This document shows, piece after piece, positions 28,441-40,200 of a DNA stretch of 64,000 nt (positions are counted from its first letter, which is position 1; the number at the start of each line of letters is the position of its first letter). The translations under genes and the position numbers were made by a program. Origin of the DNA: Mycolicibacterium sp. P1-5 (lineage in GTDB: Bacteria > Actinomycetota > Actinomycetes > Mycobacteriales > Mycobacteriaceae); assembly GCF_008329565.1 (NCBI RefSeq), contig NZ_NPKT01000003.1, positions 62,001 through 126,000 of the forward strand. Direction: 5' to 3'. The notes beneath the pieces were generated by a model. That model did not search any database. It was not told the DNA's origin and saw only the letters and a list, made by a program, of their open reading frames with translations.

Positions 28441-28800
28441 AAACCGGCCGTAGTGGCCCAAGTGGTCCGCCCCCTCTATGGCGTAGGAATCGGTGACAAA
28501 CCTGGCGGGCGGGCTGCCCGACCAGGTTGTTGGTGGAGCCCTTCAGCCCGCCAGCGCGCAAGTCTTGGCCTCCAGGGTGCGGTTGAGGCTCTTCGTGGCC
28601 TCGGTGAGCTAGATATGGCGGTTGCGTTTGACCGCGGCGTGGCCCTCGACGGCACGCTGGGTTTTGGTGATCCGTTCGTTGATGCCGCGCAATGTGCGCC
28701 GTGCCTAATCGTGGCGGAACTGGTAGCGGGTGACCCGTTCGGGGATGCCGCGGGTCTTCTCGCTGCTGGTGGCCGGCCATAGGTTCGCTGGGCCCAGCTA
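28440..28800 (-). pseudogene. decayed transposase fragment, probably IS1634-like
   Basis: On the minus strand, one frame from 28800 reads TSSEKTRGIPERVTRYQF, then stop, RRTLRGINERITKTQRAVEG, AAVKRNRHI, stop, LTEATKSLNRTLEAKTCALAG, and then shifts frame to continue LKGSTNNLVGQPA. The LKGYxTN block after an ALAG helix is typical of IS1634/IS4-type DDE transposases. Two internal stops and at least one frameshift show it is dead, and neither the N-terminal catalytic part nor the C-terminal end is present. It lies in the otherwise non-coding 636 bases between mcrC and the helicase-fusion gene. The family call is from recalled pattern, so treat it as likely rather than proved. Confidence 0.6.
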
Positions 28801-29013
28801 GCAGTGGTCAATGTTTCCCAGCGGGGCGCCGCCCACAGAATTTTTAGCGACCCTAACGTATTTGTCCCTCGAACTGAGTATCGTCTGTGCGACCGCTCAG
28901 TGTTGACATGGAAAGAGCGGGTTAGTTTGCCACGGGGGCCGGGTTTTGGTGCTAGTCGTACGTAGTAGGGGACCGTACTTGGGGCCGCGCCTGGCTGCGT
29001 GCGTAGATCAGCC
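28801..29013 (+). promoter_or_regulatory. region upstream of the helicase-fusion operon
   Basis: No gene is seen here. An inverted repeat with 6-bp arms CCGCTC (28893-28898) and GAGCGG (28915-28920) encloses a TTGACA (28903-28908) that could be a -35 element; no matching -10 stands out at normal spacing. If the promoter is here, the repeat would be an operator over it. The region is markedly richer in A and T than the BREX operon. Confidence 0.3.
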
Positions 29014-32000
29014 ATGAGCACCGCAAACCGCCCGCTTCCTCCGGCTGCGGAAGCTGCGCACCGCATCCTCGCCGAAGATGGTCCACTCACCGCGACCGAG
29101 CTTCGCGACCGTCTTCGCAAGGAACATTTCGTCCTCGCACTCGATCGGGTCCTGCAGCTGCCGGATCGGTTCCCACTCCGCTTTCAAATCGCTGCCGACG
29201 GCCGGCTGTCGATCGCGGTGGCGGACCGCGACGAGAATCCCGAGGCCGATGAACCAGAGCAAGAAGCTGCGGATTGGTACGTCGCACGGCCGGAGCGCTA
29301 CCCGCTCGATCGTGTAGCCGTGCTGGACATCGAGACGACCGGGCTACATCGCGCGAGCGACTTCATCACCGAGATAGCGCTCGTCCGCATGGACGGCACG
29401 GTCTTGGTCGATGTTGCCGTACAGCTGCCCGAGGGAATCGAACGACCAATGTCCGCCGCGACCGAACCCGTCTCGCTTGAAATCGCTTTGGCCGCCTTGA
29501 CGACGCAGCTGGGAGACATCGACCTTGTCATCGGCCACAATCTGTTCGCATTCGATCTTCCGTTCATAGCGCAAGCCGCCAGCCGTGCCGGCGCTCCGTC
29601 AGTTCGCTTTCCAGTGAGTGCTGACAGCATTCATCTGTCTTTGCTTGTGGACGTCGCAATGCCCAATCGCCAGCTCGCAGATCTCTGCCTGGCCTACGAA
29701 GTCAACAACGACAACCCACATCGAGCAGTCTCGGACGCCACCGCGACCGCCGCGGTTATTCGAGCGCTGCTCGCCTCCATCGATGCGAACGATCAAAGCT
29801 GGCAGCTCGCCATCGCTGCACTCGAAACCCACGATCACCCCCTCGCGAAGCTCCTCCCCCAGTTGGCCGACGCGCCGACACTGTCAGCGCTGACCCGACC
29901 GTCCGATCCCCTACTCGGGGCGACGGGGTCGCCGTCACCAGACGCCTGGTCGGCCGCACGTGATGACTTTCCAACACTCCACATACGCCATGGACTGCGT
30001 CCCCGCCCCGCCCAGCAAGAAATGGCGCAGGCTGTCGCAGAGGTTTTCGATCGCGGCGGTCGGCTAGCCGTTGAGGCTCCGACTGGGACCGGCAAGTCCC
30101 TCGCGTATCTGCTTCCCGCCCTCGGCCGGGCGTCGCAAGCAGGTCGCCCAGTCTTGGTCGCGACGGCAACGAAGGCACTCCAAAACCAACTCCGTGCCGA
30201 TGCGACGCGCCTCCACGAGGACGGCTTGTTGCGCGCACCATTTCGACAAATCCAGGGCGTAGGCAACTATGTCTGCGCGCGTGAGCTTGAAATCGTGCTC
30301 ACTGACACGGAGGCGTCCGGACTTGCACTGGCCGTGGCCATTCGGGGCTTGGCTACATCGCCGTCCGGCACGTGGGACGACGTCACGGATTACACGTTGC
30401 GCGGTACGGATGCTCGTTACGCAAAAACACGGGCTCGACTTCGTACCAACTCAGGAGGTTGCGATCGACGAAATTGCGCGTGGGCGAACGTCTGCCCTCT
30501 TATGCAGCAGCTGGTAGGTCTCGAGAAGGCGCCTGGCGTCGTGTCGATCAACCACGCACTCATCGCGAGCTGGATAAAGCTCGAGCAGCAGGGTTCGCGA
30601 GCCCCAGGAGACGTGCTTGCCGAAGGTCGCGCCGATCTGGTCTTCGACGAGGCCCACGCCCTCGAAGACTCCCTGACCGCCGCCTGGACCGAACGCGTGG
30701 ACGCCCTCGAGCTTGAGATCCTCGTGAACAGCTTGTCACCACGTTCCAGACTCATCAGAGAGATTCGGTCGAAGGCACGTGCTGAATCGAGCGTTTTCGA
30801 CGCACTCGAATCAATGGCGACGGTGTCTGCACAGGTACGTTCAACCGCTACACAACTGGCAGAGGCAATCGACACGTACCTTCATGAGTACGCCGGCAAA
30901 GCCGACGCTGTAGTACTGCAGGCCGGCGTAGTAAACAACCGCCCGGAGTTCCGAACTCTACGACAAGCTTCATCGACCGTCCGCTACTGGTTGATTCAGC
31001 TGGCCAAAGCTGTTATCAGCCTTCGAGACTCGCTGTCAGAGATCAGCGGATTGAGGTCAGCCAAACAACGACTGCGGGGCTACTCCGAGCGGCTCGACAA
31101 CGCCATCGCCCTCCTAGAAGCCATGGGGACTCTGCCCGACAGCCACCTTTGGGTTTACCGACTCGCTGCGGAAGAAGACGATCCGGCGGCGTGGACGTTT
31201 GAGCGCATGCCCATCCACGTCTTCCCCGAGTTCAAACAACACGTAGTTGACCGCACTCACTCCTCGGTGCTCTGTTCGGCAACGCTGACCGTGGAACGCC
31301 GCTTCGATTACCTCGCCTCCCGTTTAGGCATCCGTATCAACCCGGAACCTGACGACGACGCGTTCCGGGCACTGCTGTTGTCGTCGCCGTTCGACTATAA
31401 GAATCAGTCGATAGTGGTCCTCACCAACCATCTTCCCGTGCCCGTGCCGGTCAACGAACGTCAATTTTGTGAGGAGATGGCCGCGGACCAAGCCGGCTTT
31501 CTCTCACTGTCCGGCGGAAAGACATTGACGCTATTCGCTGCCCGTAAGCGCATGGAAGCGGTAGCTCACGGCGTACGGACGAAAGCGACAGAGCTCGCTG
31601 CTCGCGGAGTTGAGCTTCTTGTCCAAGGTGAACTTGGACGCTCTCAAATGTCTCATCGCTTCCGGACTGAGCCCGGCACGGTGCTCTACGGGCTGAAGTC
31701 ATACTGGGAGGGATTCGATGCCCCAGGCGAGACGCTCTCGTACCTGTTCATTGAAAAGCCGCCCTACCCTCATCCCGACGACCCTCTCGTGTCCGCACGG
31801 CAACGTGCCATAGCCGAGCGGGGTGGCGACCCGTTTCTCGACTACGTCCTGCCGATGACGGCCATGCTCTTCACTCAGGGCTTCGGCCGGTTGATTCGTT
31901 CCGAAACCGACAGGGGCGCAGCCTTTGTATGCGACCGACGACTGCACGCACCCACGCAAGCCCAACGAGTAATCCTTCACTCACTGCCTAATCCCGTTAT

Positions 32001-34251
32001 TCATGAAGCCGTCGACCGTGACGACGCGTGGACACGGGCTATCGAGTTCGTCACCGGCGAGCCGCCCAACCTGTCGGAAGCACTTTCGTTTGGTCGTGAC
32101 GACGTCACGCAACTACTAGAGTCCCTGAGACTCGTCGAGGGCGAGGATCCCACTGCGAAGCTCACCGAGGCAGCCGAGAAGCTCTTCGGCATCACTAAAT
32201 TGCATCCAAAGCAGCTTGAAGTAATGCGGGCTATCGTCGATGGCAAAGACGTAATGGCTGTCTTGCCCACAGGGTTCGGGAAGTCATTGTGTTTCCAACT
32301 GCCTGCGCTACTTGCCCCACAGGCTCGCGCGACGGTCGTCGTCTCGCCGCTCGTCGCCCTTATCAAAGATCAAGTCAACGACCTCCGCGGTCGACACGGA
32401 ATCCGACCAGTACAGGGCATCACTGGCACCACCTCGCGAGTGGTTCAAACCGAAATCTTGCGCGATACAGCCAACGGTCAGGTGCGCCTTCTGTATGTAT
32501 CGCCCGAGCGATTGGCGCGCGATCCGGTCTTGCGCGGAGCCCTCGGTCGCCAGCAGCTCAACCGCGTCGTCGTCGATGAGGCGCACTGTGTGTCCGTCTG
32601 GGGACACGACTTCCGGCCGGAGTTCCGGCAAGTCCCTGCGTCCGTTGCAGCATTCGAAACCCGACCGCCGCGAGCGGGTCTGACCGCGACAGCCACAACC
32701 GAGGTTGAAGCGGACATCACCACAGCGATGGATATGCAAGATCCCGTCGCCATCCGCGAACCGAGCGACCGGCCCAATCTTCGCTTCCGCGTAATTAGAT
32801 GCGCGGACGAGCGGGACCGCGCACGGGAGTTACTGCGATTCGTCACCTGGGCGTGCGACAAATCGGGAATCATCTACGTCTCCAAACGTGCTCTGGCGGA
32901 GGAGATTGCAGCGCTGCTTCGTCGTGCAGGTCATGCTGCTCGGCCGTATCACGCGGGCATGGTTCCTGAACAGCGCGACGCTGTCCAAGAGGACTTCGAT
33001 TCCGATACGACGAAAATTATCGTCGCGACCAAGGCCTTCGGGATGGGTATCAACAAGCCCAATATCGGGTGGGTCGCGCACTACGACCTTCCAGATTCAC
33101 TCGATGGTTACGCCCAGGAAGCTGGCCGCGCCGCCCGTGCGCGCGATATCTCCGGTGACTGCGTGCTGCTGTACACCAACGCTGACCTCACCCGTCGCCG
33201 GCGACTTATCGAGGCCCACGGAACTAAGGCCGACGCGACCATAACCCAACAGTTGCTGGCTGCCTTGTGGGACTGCCCTGAACGCGGTGATGGCCGAGTT
33301 TTCGATATCGACGAGATGGCCGATAAACTCGGCATCGACGACGACGAGATCAACGTGCACCTCGCTCAGCTCGAACGCGTTCATGCAATCGAACAGGGAT
33401 TGGACTGCTCGGCACGAGGAATGGTCGATGTCGGGTTCCGGGAGCCCGACGATGAAGTAGAGCGGCGCCTCTTCCGTGACCTCTTCTATAGGGATCACAG
33501 GGCTCGTCCCAATGTCCGCATCCAGCTTGACTTCCAACAGCTGAAGGATGAGCACGGATACGATCCCGACAAACTGGAGCAGCAGCTTATTGATTGGTCG
33601 CTAGACCGTCTCGTCACCTTCTCCAGCTCGCGCCGACTGCGACGCGTCCGCACGCTTACGCGTGTCGCGCCTACGCAAGCATTGGAAAGCGAATCCGCGC
33701 GATGGAAGTGGTGGCAGAAGCGGCGTCTGCAGGCGATGATCGACTATGCCACGGACGATTCATACTGCCGTCGTGTAGCGGTCGGAGAACACTTCGGGGA
33801 CGCGGTTCCGGATTGCAAGAGCAGGGATGTCGAGGCGTGCGACATCTGCAGCGACCAACCAGCTCCGTGGGCAGCACTGGCGGACCACATGGTGCCAGAC
33901 CCAGAGCTACTCGTGAACGTCGACCTCATTGTGCTGCAAGCCGTTGCGTGGGCATCCGCCTTCCGCCGTGGGGCATATGGCGAAGCCAGCCTCAAGGCGG
34001 CGGTGCTTGGGCGAGAATCACTCGGCGAGGGGCGGCCGCTAGGCGCCGGCGTCCTTAGCTGTCCGCAGTTCGGTGCGCTGCGCCACGTTCGCAACGGTGA
34101 GCGTCGCTGGGATGAAGCAGTCGTGAAGCTTATCGGCCAGGGATTGATTGAGCGCCGTGCCGCCATACGCGAAACCTCTCAAGCCGCTTACCAGTCCCTC
34201 GCCCTCACGAACCTCGGTGCGAAAACCCTTGGCATCACGGAGCCTCAATGA
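29014..34251 (+). CDS. DEDDh exonuclease - DinG helicase - RecQ helicase fusion
   Basis: A 1745-aa three-module protein. (1) A DnaQ-like 3'-5' exonuclease with all five DEDDh residues: DIETTG (D105, E107), GHNLFAFD (D181), HRAVSD (H236, D241). (2) An XPD/DinG-type 5'-3' helicase with GTGKS (K361), four iron-sulphur cysteines C421, C483, C488 and C494, and DEAH (545-548). (3) A RecQ helicase with GFGKS (K1090), DEAH (1188-1191), the FGMGINKPN and QEAGRAAR motifs, and a RecQ zinc site C1585, C1601, C1609, C1612, then a winged-helix-like end. DnaQ-DinG fusions are known in Gram-positive bacteria; adding RecQ puts opposite-polarity motors in one chain. I chose the ATG at 29014; GTG at 28999 is possible, and neither has a clear Shine-Dalgarno. 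Its stop overlaps the next gene (ATGA). Confidence 0.88.
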   Translation: MSTANRPLPPAAEAAHRILAEDGPLTATELRDRLRKEHFVLALDRVLQLPDRFPLRFQIAADGRLSIAVADRDENPEADEPEQEAADWYVARPERYPLDRVAVLDIETTGLHRASDFITEIALVRMDGTVLVDVAVQLPEGIERPMSAATEPVSLEIALAALTTQLGDIDLVIGHNLFAFDLPFIAQAASRAGAPSVRFPVSADSIHLSLLVDVAMPNRQLADLCLAYEVNNDNPHRAVSDATATAAVIRALLASIDANDQSWQLAIAALETHDHPLAKLLPQLADAPTLSALTRPSDPLLGATGSPSPDAWSAARDDFPTLHIRHGLRPRPAQQEMAQAVAEVFDRGGRLAVEAPTGTGKSLAYLLPALGRASQAGRPVLVATATKALQNQLRADATRLHEDGLLRAPFRQIQGVGNYVCARELEIVLTDTEASGLALAVAIRGLATSPSGTWDDVTDYTLRGTDARYAKTRARLRTNSGGCDRRNCAWANVCPLMQQLVGLEKAPGVVSINHALIASWIKLEQQGSRAPGDVLAEGRADLVFDEAHALEDSLTAAWTERVDALELEILVNSLSPRSRLIREIRSKARAESSVFDALESMATVSAQVRSTATQLAEAIDTYLHEYAGKADAVVLQAGVVNNRPEFRTLRQASSTVRYWLIQLAKAVISLRDSLSEISGLRSAKQRLRGYSERLDNAIALLEAMGTLPDSHLWVYRLAAEEDDPAAWTFERMPIHVFPEFKQHVVDRTHSSVLCSATLTVERRFDYLASRLGIRINPEPDDDAFRALLLSSPFDYKNQSIVVLTNHLPVPVPVNERQFCEEMAADQAGFLSLSGGKTLTLFAARKRMEAVAHGVRTKATELAARGVELLVQGELGRSQMSHRFRTEPGTVLYGLKSYWEGFDAPGETLSYLFIEKPPYPHPDDPLVSARQRAIAERGGDPFLDYVLPMTAMLFTQGFGRLIRSETDRGAAFVCDRRLHAPTQAQRVILHSLPNPVIHEAVDRDDAWTRAIEFVTGEPPNLSEALSFGRDDVTQLLESLRLVEGEDPTAKLTEAAEKLFGITKLHPKQLEVMRAIVDGKDVMAVLPTGFGKSLCFQLPALLAPQARATVVVSPLVALIKDQVNDLRGRHGIRPVQGITGTTSRVVQTEILRDTANGQVRLLYVSPERLARDPVLRGALGRQQLNRVVVDEAHCVSVWGHDFRPEFRQVPASVAAFETRPPRAGLTATATTEVEADITTAMDMQDPVAIREPSDRPNLRFRVIRCADERDRARELLRFVTWACDKSGIIYVSKRALAEEIAALLRRAGHAARPYHAGMVPEQRDAVQEDFDSDTTKIIVATKAFGMGINKPNIGWVAHYDLPDSLDGYAQEAGRAARARDISGDCVLLYTNADLTRRRRLIEAHGTKADATITQQLLAALWDCPERGDGRVFDIDEMADKLGIDDDEINVHLAQLERVHAIEQGLDCSARGMVDVGFREPDDEVERRLFRDLFYRDHRARPNVRIQLDFQQLKDEHGYDPDKLEQQLIDWSLDRLVTFSSSRRLRRVRTLTRVAPTQALESESARWKWWQKRRLQAMIDYATDDSYCRRVAVGEHFGDAVPDCKSRDVEACDICSDQPAPWAALADHMVPDPELLVNVDLIVLQAVAWASAFRRGAYGEASLKAAVLGRESLGEGRPLGAGVLSCPQFGALRHVRNGERRWDEAVVKLIGQGLIERRAAIRETSQAAYQSLALTNLGAKTLGITEPQ

Positions 34252-37200
34252 TCGAAAAGCGAATCACACAGCAGCTGCTGGAGACTGGCCAACTCGCTCT
34301 AACCGAGCGTGAATGTTCGGTGCTAGCTCTCCCAGAGCACAGCTCAAGCCTTCACCTCGAACTCGAGGGCGAACCATTTCTCGCTCAATGGAGCGGGCGC
34401 AGTCGACAACTCACCGGTGAGCTCCTCGCAGAGCGCCTTCAGGATTACGGTCAAGATGGTGGCCTGTTGCGGTTACGCCTCGTCGATCAGGTGTATCGCT
34501 TGCAGCTTCTGCCTCCCGGTACGCCCAGCCAGATCAGCATCGCAGCACCGCCACCTGTTCCTGTCGCCAAGTCGAGCGGGGCCAAAGCTAAGCAACGCCG
34601 AGCGACCGTAGACCGCCAGTTCCACCCGGACACCGAATATGACTGGGGCCGTGGGTCTGATAAGGCCATCGGCTTCCTCAGCACTGCAAGGGAATTGCTT
34701 GCCGAACAACTGAAAGCTGCTGGGTTCGACACGCTCGACCTGGTCGAACTACGCCTGCAGGGCGAAGAGTTGGCAACGCTAGACGACTTCGAGGAGCTCT
34801 TAGCGGTCGACGTCTCAAATGTCGACCGGATGCCCCATCAGGAAGCGGTCGCGCGACATGCGTTGTCACGACTACGGGGCCGTGCGGTTCTCGCTGACGA
34901 AGTTGGCCTGGGTAAGACAATCGAGGCAGGGCTCGCTATCAAGGAACTCGCGCTGCGGGGTCTCGCAAAGAGGGTGCTCATCTTGTGCCCGGCTCCACTG
35001 CGCGACCAGTGGCGTGAGGAGATGAGCAGCAAGTTCGACATGAGTTTTGACGTCGCCGCTCGTGGTCCTGAAGTCCACCAGCAGGACAGGCTGATCCTCA
35101 GCTTGCAGTTAGGACGAAACAATGCAGACAAACTCACTAAGAAGCCCTGGGACATTGTCATCGTCGACGAGGCTCACCGCGCGGCCGGCTCTGGCGCGCG
35201 CAAGACTCGCGATCTCATCACCTCACTGACTACAGCATGCCGGTACGCCTTCTTCCTGACCGCGACGCCGGTCCAGAACGATCTGCTCGAGCTATACCGG
35301 CTGGTCGAACTACTCCGACCCGGCACGTTCAACTCGGTTACCGATTTCAAGCGCCAGTTCATGCGCGGCTACGACCCCCGCACACCAAACGACCCCGCTG
35401 CCCTGCGGCGCCTCATCAGCAGCGTGATGATTCGCACCACCCGTGCGCAAGCAGGAGTCGACCGAGTGGTACGTCGCGCCGTCGATGTCCCCATCACGCT
35501 TGGCCCTCGCGAGAACGAACTCTACGCGTTGGCAACTCAATTGCTTCGCAACGTGATGCGTGAATCGGGCGACACAATGCGTCGTCGCAGCCTTGCATTA
35601 CGGTTGACGGCCAGCCCGTTCTCGATGGGAACCACAGCACTCAGAATGGCGGACCGCCATCCCGACGCCCGCGTGCGCGAAGTCCTGCACGAAGTTGGTC
35701 ACCTTGCCATGGACATCAAGACGTCGGCCCGGGAAGACAAGGCAATTCAGATAACTCGGGATTGGATGCGGGAGCATGGCCGTGTCCTGATTTTCACCCA
35801 GCACACAGACACAGTCACTGGGTTACTCCGACGGATGGAAGCCGAAGGGCTCAGCGCGCGATCGTTCCACGGCTCGATGTCTGCCGGCGAACGTGCAGCT
35901 ACGATAGCTGCTTTCAGGTCCGGCGACGCCCCCATCATGATTTCAACGGACGCCGGAGCAGAAGGGCAAAACCTCCAGTTCTGCAACTGCGTTCTGAACT
36001 ACGACTTGCCTTGGAATCCCATGCGCATCGAGCAGCGCATCGGTCGCGTGGATCGCCTGACGCAGCCCAAAGATGAGGTGTTCGTCGCCAACCTCTACGC
36101 CCAACGAACAATCGACGAAAGCGTCTTCCGGCTACTAGCGGAGAAGCTTCGCATGTTCGAGCTACTCTTCGGGCAGGTCACAACGATCCTCGGAGAACTC
36201 GACGACTCAAAGACTGCGAGCTTCGAAACACGCGTCATGGAGGCCCTATTCGCCGAGAGCGACGCGAAAATGAATACCCTGCTTAACAGGCTGGGCACTG
36301 AGCTTGTCGACGCTCGCAAGAAGGCATCGGAACTCATTGCTGCGGACGCCGGTATGAGCAAGTGGATGGCGACGGGTTTCGAGCATCGCAAAGAGCTTAC
36401 GAAGTCGGGCAGCACGGAGCTGACTCCCGAGGTCAGCGAACGTGCACGGATGCGCCAGCGTCGGGTACAGACATGGGTGAGGAATGTCCTCCACGCGCTC
36501 GGCGCTGTCATTGTGCACGACACTGGCAGCGGCGACGGAGCATTCATCACTGCGAAGTTCGACGAGGAATTCGACCAGGAACTTGGCGGCCGAACTCTCA
36601 TGCATTTGGCTTTCGACCGTTTCGGACTGGAACACCATCCTGATGCTGAACTGTGTGCTGTCGGATCACCGGTGTTCGACGAGCTGCTTGGGCTACTTCG
36701 TGTACGCGGGGACATGCACGCGACCGTGCCGGTGATCCCCGACGACATCGGACCTAGCCCGTATCGTCATGCGGCCAACATCCGGCTGCTCCGCCGACGC
36801 CTTGTCCCTTCCGGCTCATGGAGCGGCCAAGCGACGTTCCGTGCCACCGTCGGCGAAGCGGAGACAACTGAACACCTCATCACGGCGGACCTAAACGGGC
36901 ACAATGAACGCCGCCTTGCACGACGTCCACTCGAGGACGGAGAATCACTGCCGCCGGCATTCGACACCGCTCCGAAAGTGATCGCTCAGTTTGAACATGC
37001 AGCGATCGCCCAGCTCGAAAAGCTTCGTCGTGAACGCTCGACGCTGGTGGAGAAGGAGCAGAGTCAGGAGCTCTCTCGAATCACCACAGGCTACAAAGCC
37101 CAGATTGCCGAGGCAGTCGCGGAGGATCGGACACGCCTGCAACGCGCTTTGCGCTCCGAGGAGGCTCGCCTCAGTCGGCGTCCTGACATACGCGCTAGAG

Positions 37201-40200
37201 CCAAGATCCTCGCGGTAACCCTCGACGAGGACGACTGGTCGGTCGAAGAGACTTGGGTGGGCCCCAGCGGCGACGAAGCTACGTTGACCTACGAGTGGGG
37301 CACCACTGAAGCCGTAGCGGTGGAGAGCGACGTCTCCGGTCACGCAATTGAAGTACTTGCTCTGTGCTCCGCGATGCACTGGGTTGACGAATCAGAAGTG
37401 AGCGATTGTGAGTCGTGTGGCCGCTCACTGTGTGCAGGCTGCGGCGACGACGCGGTCTTCGCACCTTGCGCCGCATGTGGACAGTCGAGCTGCGCTCAAT
37501 GCCGTAGCCAGACAGGGGGCCTCTGCCAGGCCTGTGCCTCGCCAGAGCGCGCGCCCGAGCTGGACGACCAGTTCTCCATCGCTTGGAAGCTCAACGGACG
37601 CAACATCCTACGAGTAGGCGAGCGAGTCGCCGAATTGGTCCGGTCCAACTCAACATCCACGGTGGTTGTTCCCCAGGCAGACGCAGCGGATCCTCAACGG
37701 GTCCGCCTGCGTGCGTACGCAAGACAGAACGGCCTGCCGTTGGACTGCGGCTTGGTTGCCCGGGACCTAACCGGGCGCCGACTGCAAGCGAGCAGCACCC
37801 GCGCTCGGCTGCACGGCACCGAAACGGTCACGGTCGAACGGTCAATTGCTTCCGATGCCGGTTCGTTGATCGAGAGTAAGGCCCTAGCCGATCTACCGAC
37901 CTCAGCAACGGAGGTTCCCGTTACGTCCGAAGTGGAGTCCGGACTTGCCCACCTGCTGCAGAAGCTGCGCGGTGATGTCACGCCGCCACCACGTCCCGCT
38001 GTATTGATCACTCGCCGTTCGCATTTCGTAGACACCTATCTCGAAGCACATCAGATCGCGCAGGAGGACTCCTCCGTCAACGACGAAGGAGTCCCCGAGA
38101 CATCAGATGTGCGAAGTGCCGGTCTTCACTGGCAGGCGCCGTCGACTGACAGTCCTTCGATCGCCACTGCGGAACTCCCGGGACTTCACGTGACCTTGGC
38201 ACGTAGGAACGAGGCGGTTCTAGTCAGCGCTCGCCACGAAAGCGACGGGGTCGGCACGTGGATCGCATGCCCGCATGGATTCACACCTGCCGAACAGTTG
38301 GGTGCTTACGACTATCTCTCCGCGATCGGGATGCCCGGAGGAAGGCTCGGCAAGCGAACCGACGAGATTGTTCAAATTGTCGGAGACTTCCCGTCGCCGT
38401 CGGAATGCACACTACAGAAGCGAGACATTCGCCCAGTCGCAGAGCTGGTCGAGCTTACTGCCGATGCAGAAATCGTCGCAGCGGACAACGCTTCGCTTTT
38501 AGCGCTGGGTGTGCTCTCCAATCCATCAGCGGCACAGGGCATCTCATTGCTGGCGAGCGAATTAGCCTCGGAACTCATCGCCCAGAGCACGCGTAGCTAT
38601 ACTGCTGCGCTGTGCAATGGCTTGGAAGTTGCGGAGATATGGCAAGGTCATGGCACGGCAACGCACGTCTACCGAACATTCGACGGATCTCCGCTCACTC
38701 CCAAGGTGAATGATCTCGGAATCCGGCAATCGAATTTCGGAGTATGCCGCGACGGCCACTTCTACGCCGCGGGGTCAGCGGCGCTGTGCTCATCGTGTGA
38801 AACCTGGGCGTGCCGCGCATGCGACGAGTTCGGTCAGCTGGCCTCGCTCACGTGCGGGGGTTGCTCACACGAGGTATGCCGACGCTGCGCGTCATCTGCC
38901 CATAAGGTCTCAGCTCTCCGATGCCTTCTGTGTGGTGATCACTCCTGCATTGATTGCGGCCGTGACCCACAAGTCGCTGCATGCACGATGTGCGAACGCG
39001 CCATGTGCGTGTCGTGCCGAATAGACGATCTCTGTCCAGCATGCGGCAGAATCGCACCGATTACCGACGAGCAGAGGGCAACGCTTCCTGTAGCTCTCGC
39101 GGCGCATGGGGCCACGATTCACGCAGGTACGGACGCCCACGCACTTGTCGTCCTCATCAACCGCGGACGTGCCTACGAGCAAGCCATCATTCGCCATGGC
39201 GCTATAACGCGGTGGGTCGCGTTCGGCCGCAGTCACATCGACAACTCGTACCGCTTACGCTTGTCGGCAAGTCGCGCGCTGCAGACACAAGTCGTCCCGG
39301 CTGCCCAAATACTCCCGGCCGAGTCGACACGCACAGACCCTCTACTCGTCGTCCACTCGAGACGCGAGTTCCACTCGGTCTGGTCGGCTCCAGAGCTCGA
39401 CGCCTCCGGGAGAAGCCCCGAATCTCTTTCTTCTCCCTTGGACGACGTGGCTGCGGCGGTCGTCGAACTGTTCCCGCCTTTGGCGTACTGTCCGGAGGCC
39501 GCCCTGCAGACCCCGGATCGACTTAGATCTGTTCTGCACGCTCTGCACCAGCCCACGACCACTCCGCTGATCATGCGCTGGGAGCGTTCGGGTTTCGAGG
39601 TTGCGATCACGCCTGACGGGATCAGCGAGATGACCATTGTTGACTCGGACGAGCACGAGGTCACCGCAGAGTGGGGTGTGACCGAGTTGAGGCCGCCATG
39701 GGTGACTGATGCGTGGAATCCAGAACCCACGGTGCGGAAGATGGCCATCGGAAGTGACACCGAGGCAGTCATCTCCAGCATGGCGAACCTGGTCACCCTT
39801 GGTGTGCGTCGACTCGAAGACGTTCACTGGTATCTGATTTCAATGTCTGAGCATGCGCCAGCCGCAACACTCCTGTCGCGGCAGATGGGCCTGGGCGACG
39901 CAGACGAGGTCGGTGTCTACACCAATCCGAGCAAGGTCACTTTTTCTGCCATCTCGAACGCCACGGCGGTTGCCCACCATATCGAGCCGCGTGGACAGAT
40001 TAAGGCCGGTCCAAGGTCGGTCGCGGACGGCACGAGTGATGCGCTCGCCGCGTGGATCCCGGACGAATTGGTCGTCATCCCGCAGATCAGTGATCTACCG
40101 CAACGGCTTCGAGGTCTGTTGCAGACGCTCATCCCGCCGACGCCCCGGAACCGCCTGGATATTGGTGCATCGGTAACGCAGAGCGTCACTGTTGCCGGCG

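Noticed and set aside
28476..29120. 214-aa minus-strand frame as a real gene
   Set aside because: Arginine/serine-rich out-of-frame reading of the dead transposase region and of the start of the helicase-fusion gene.
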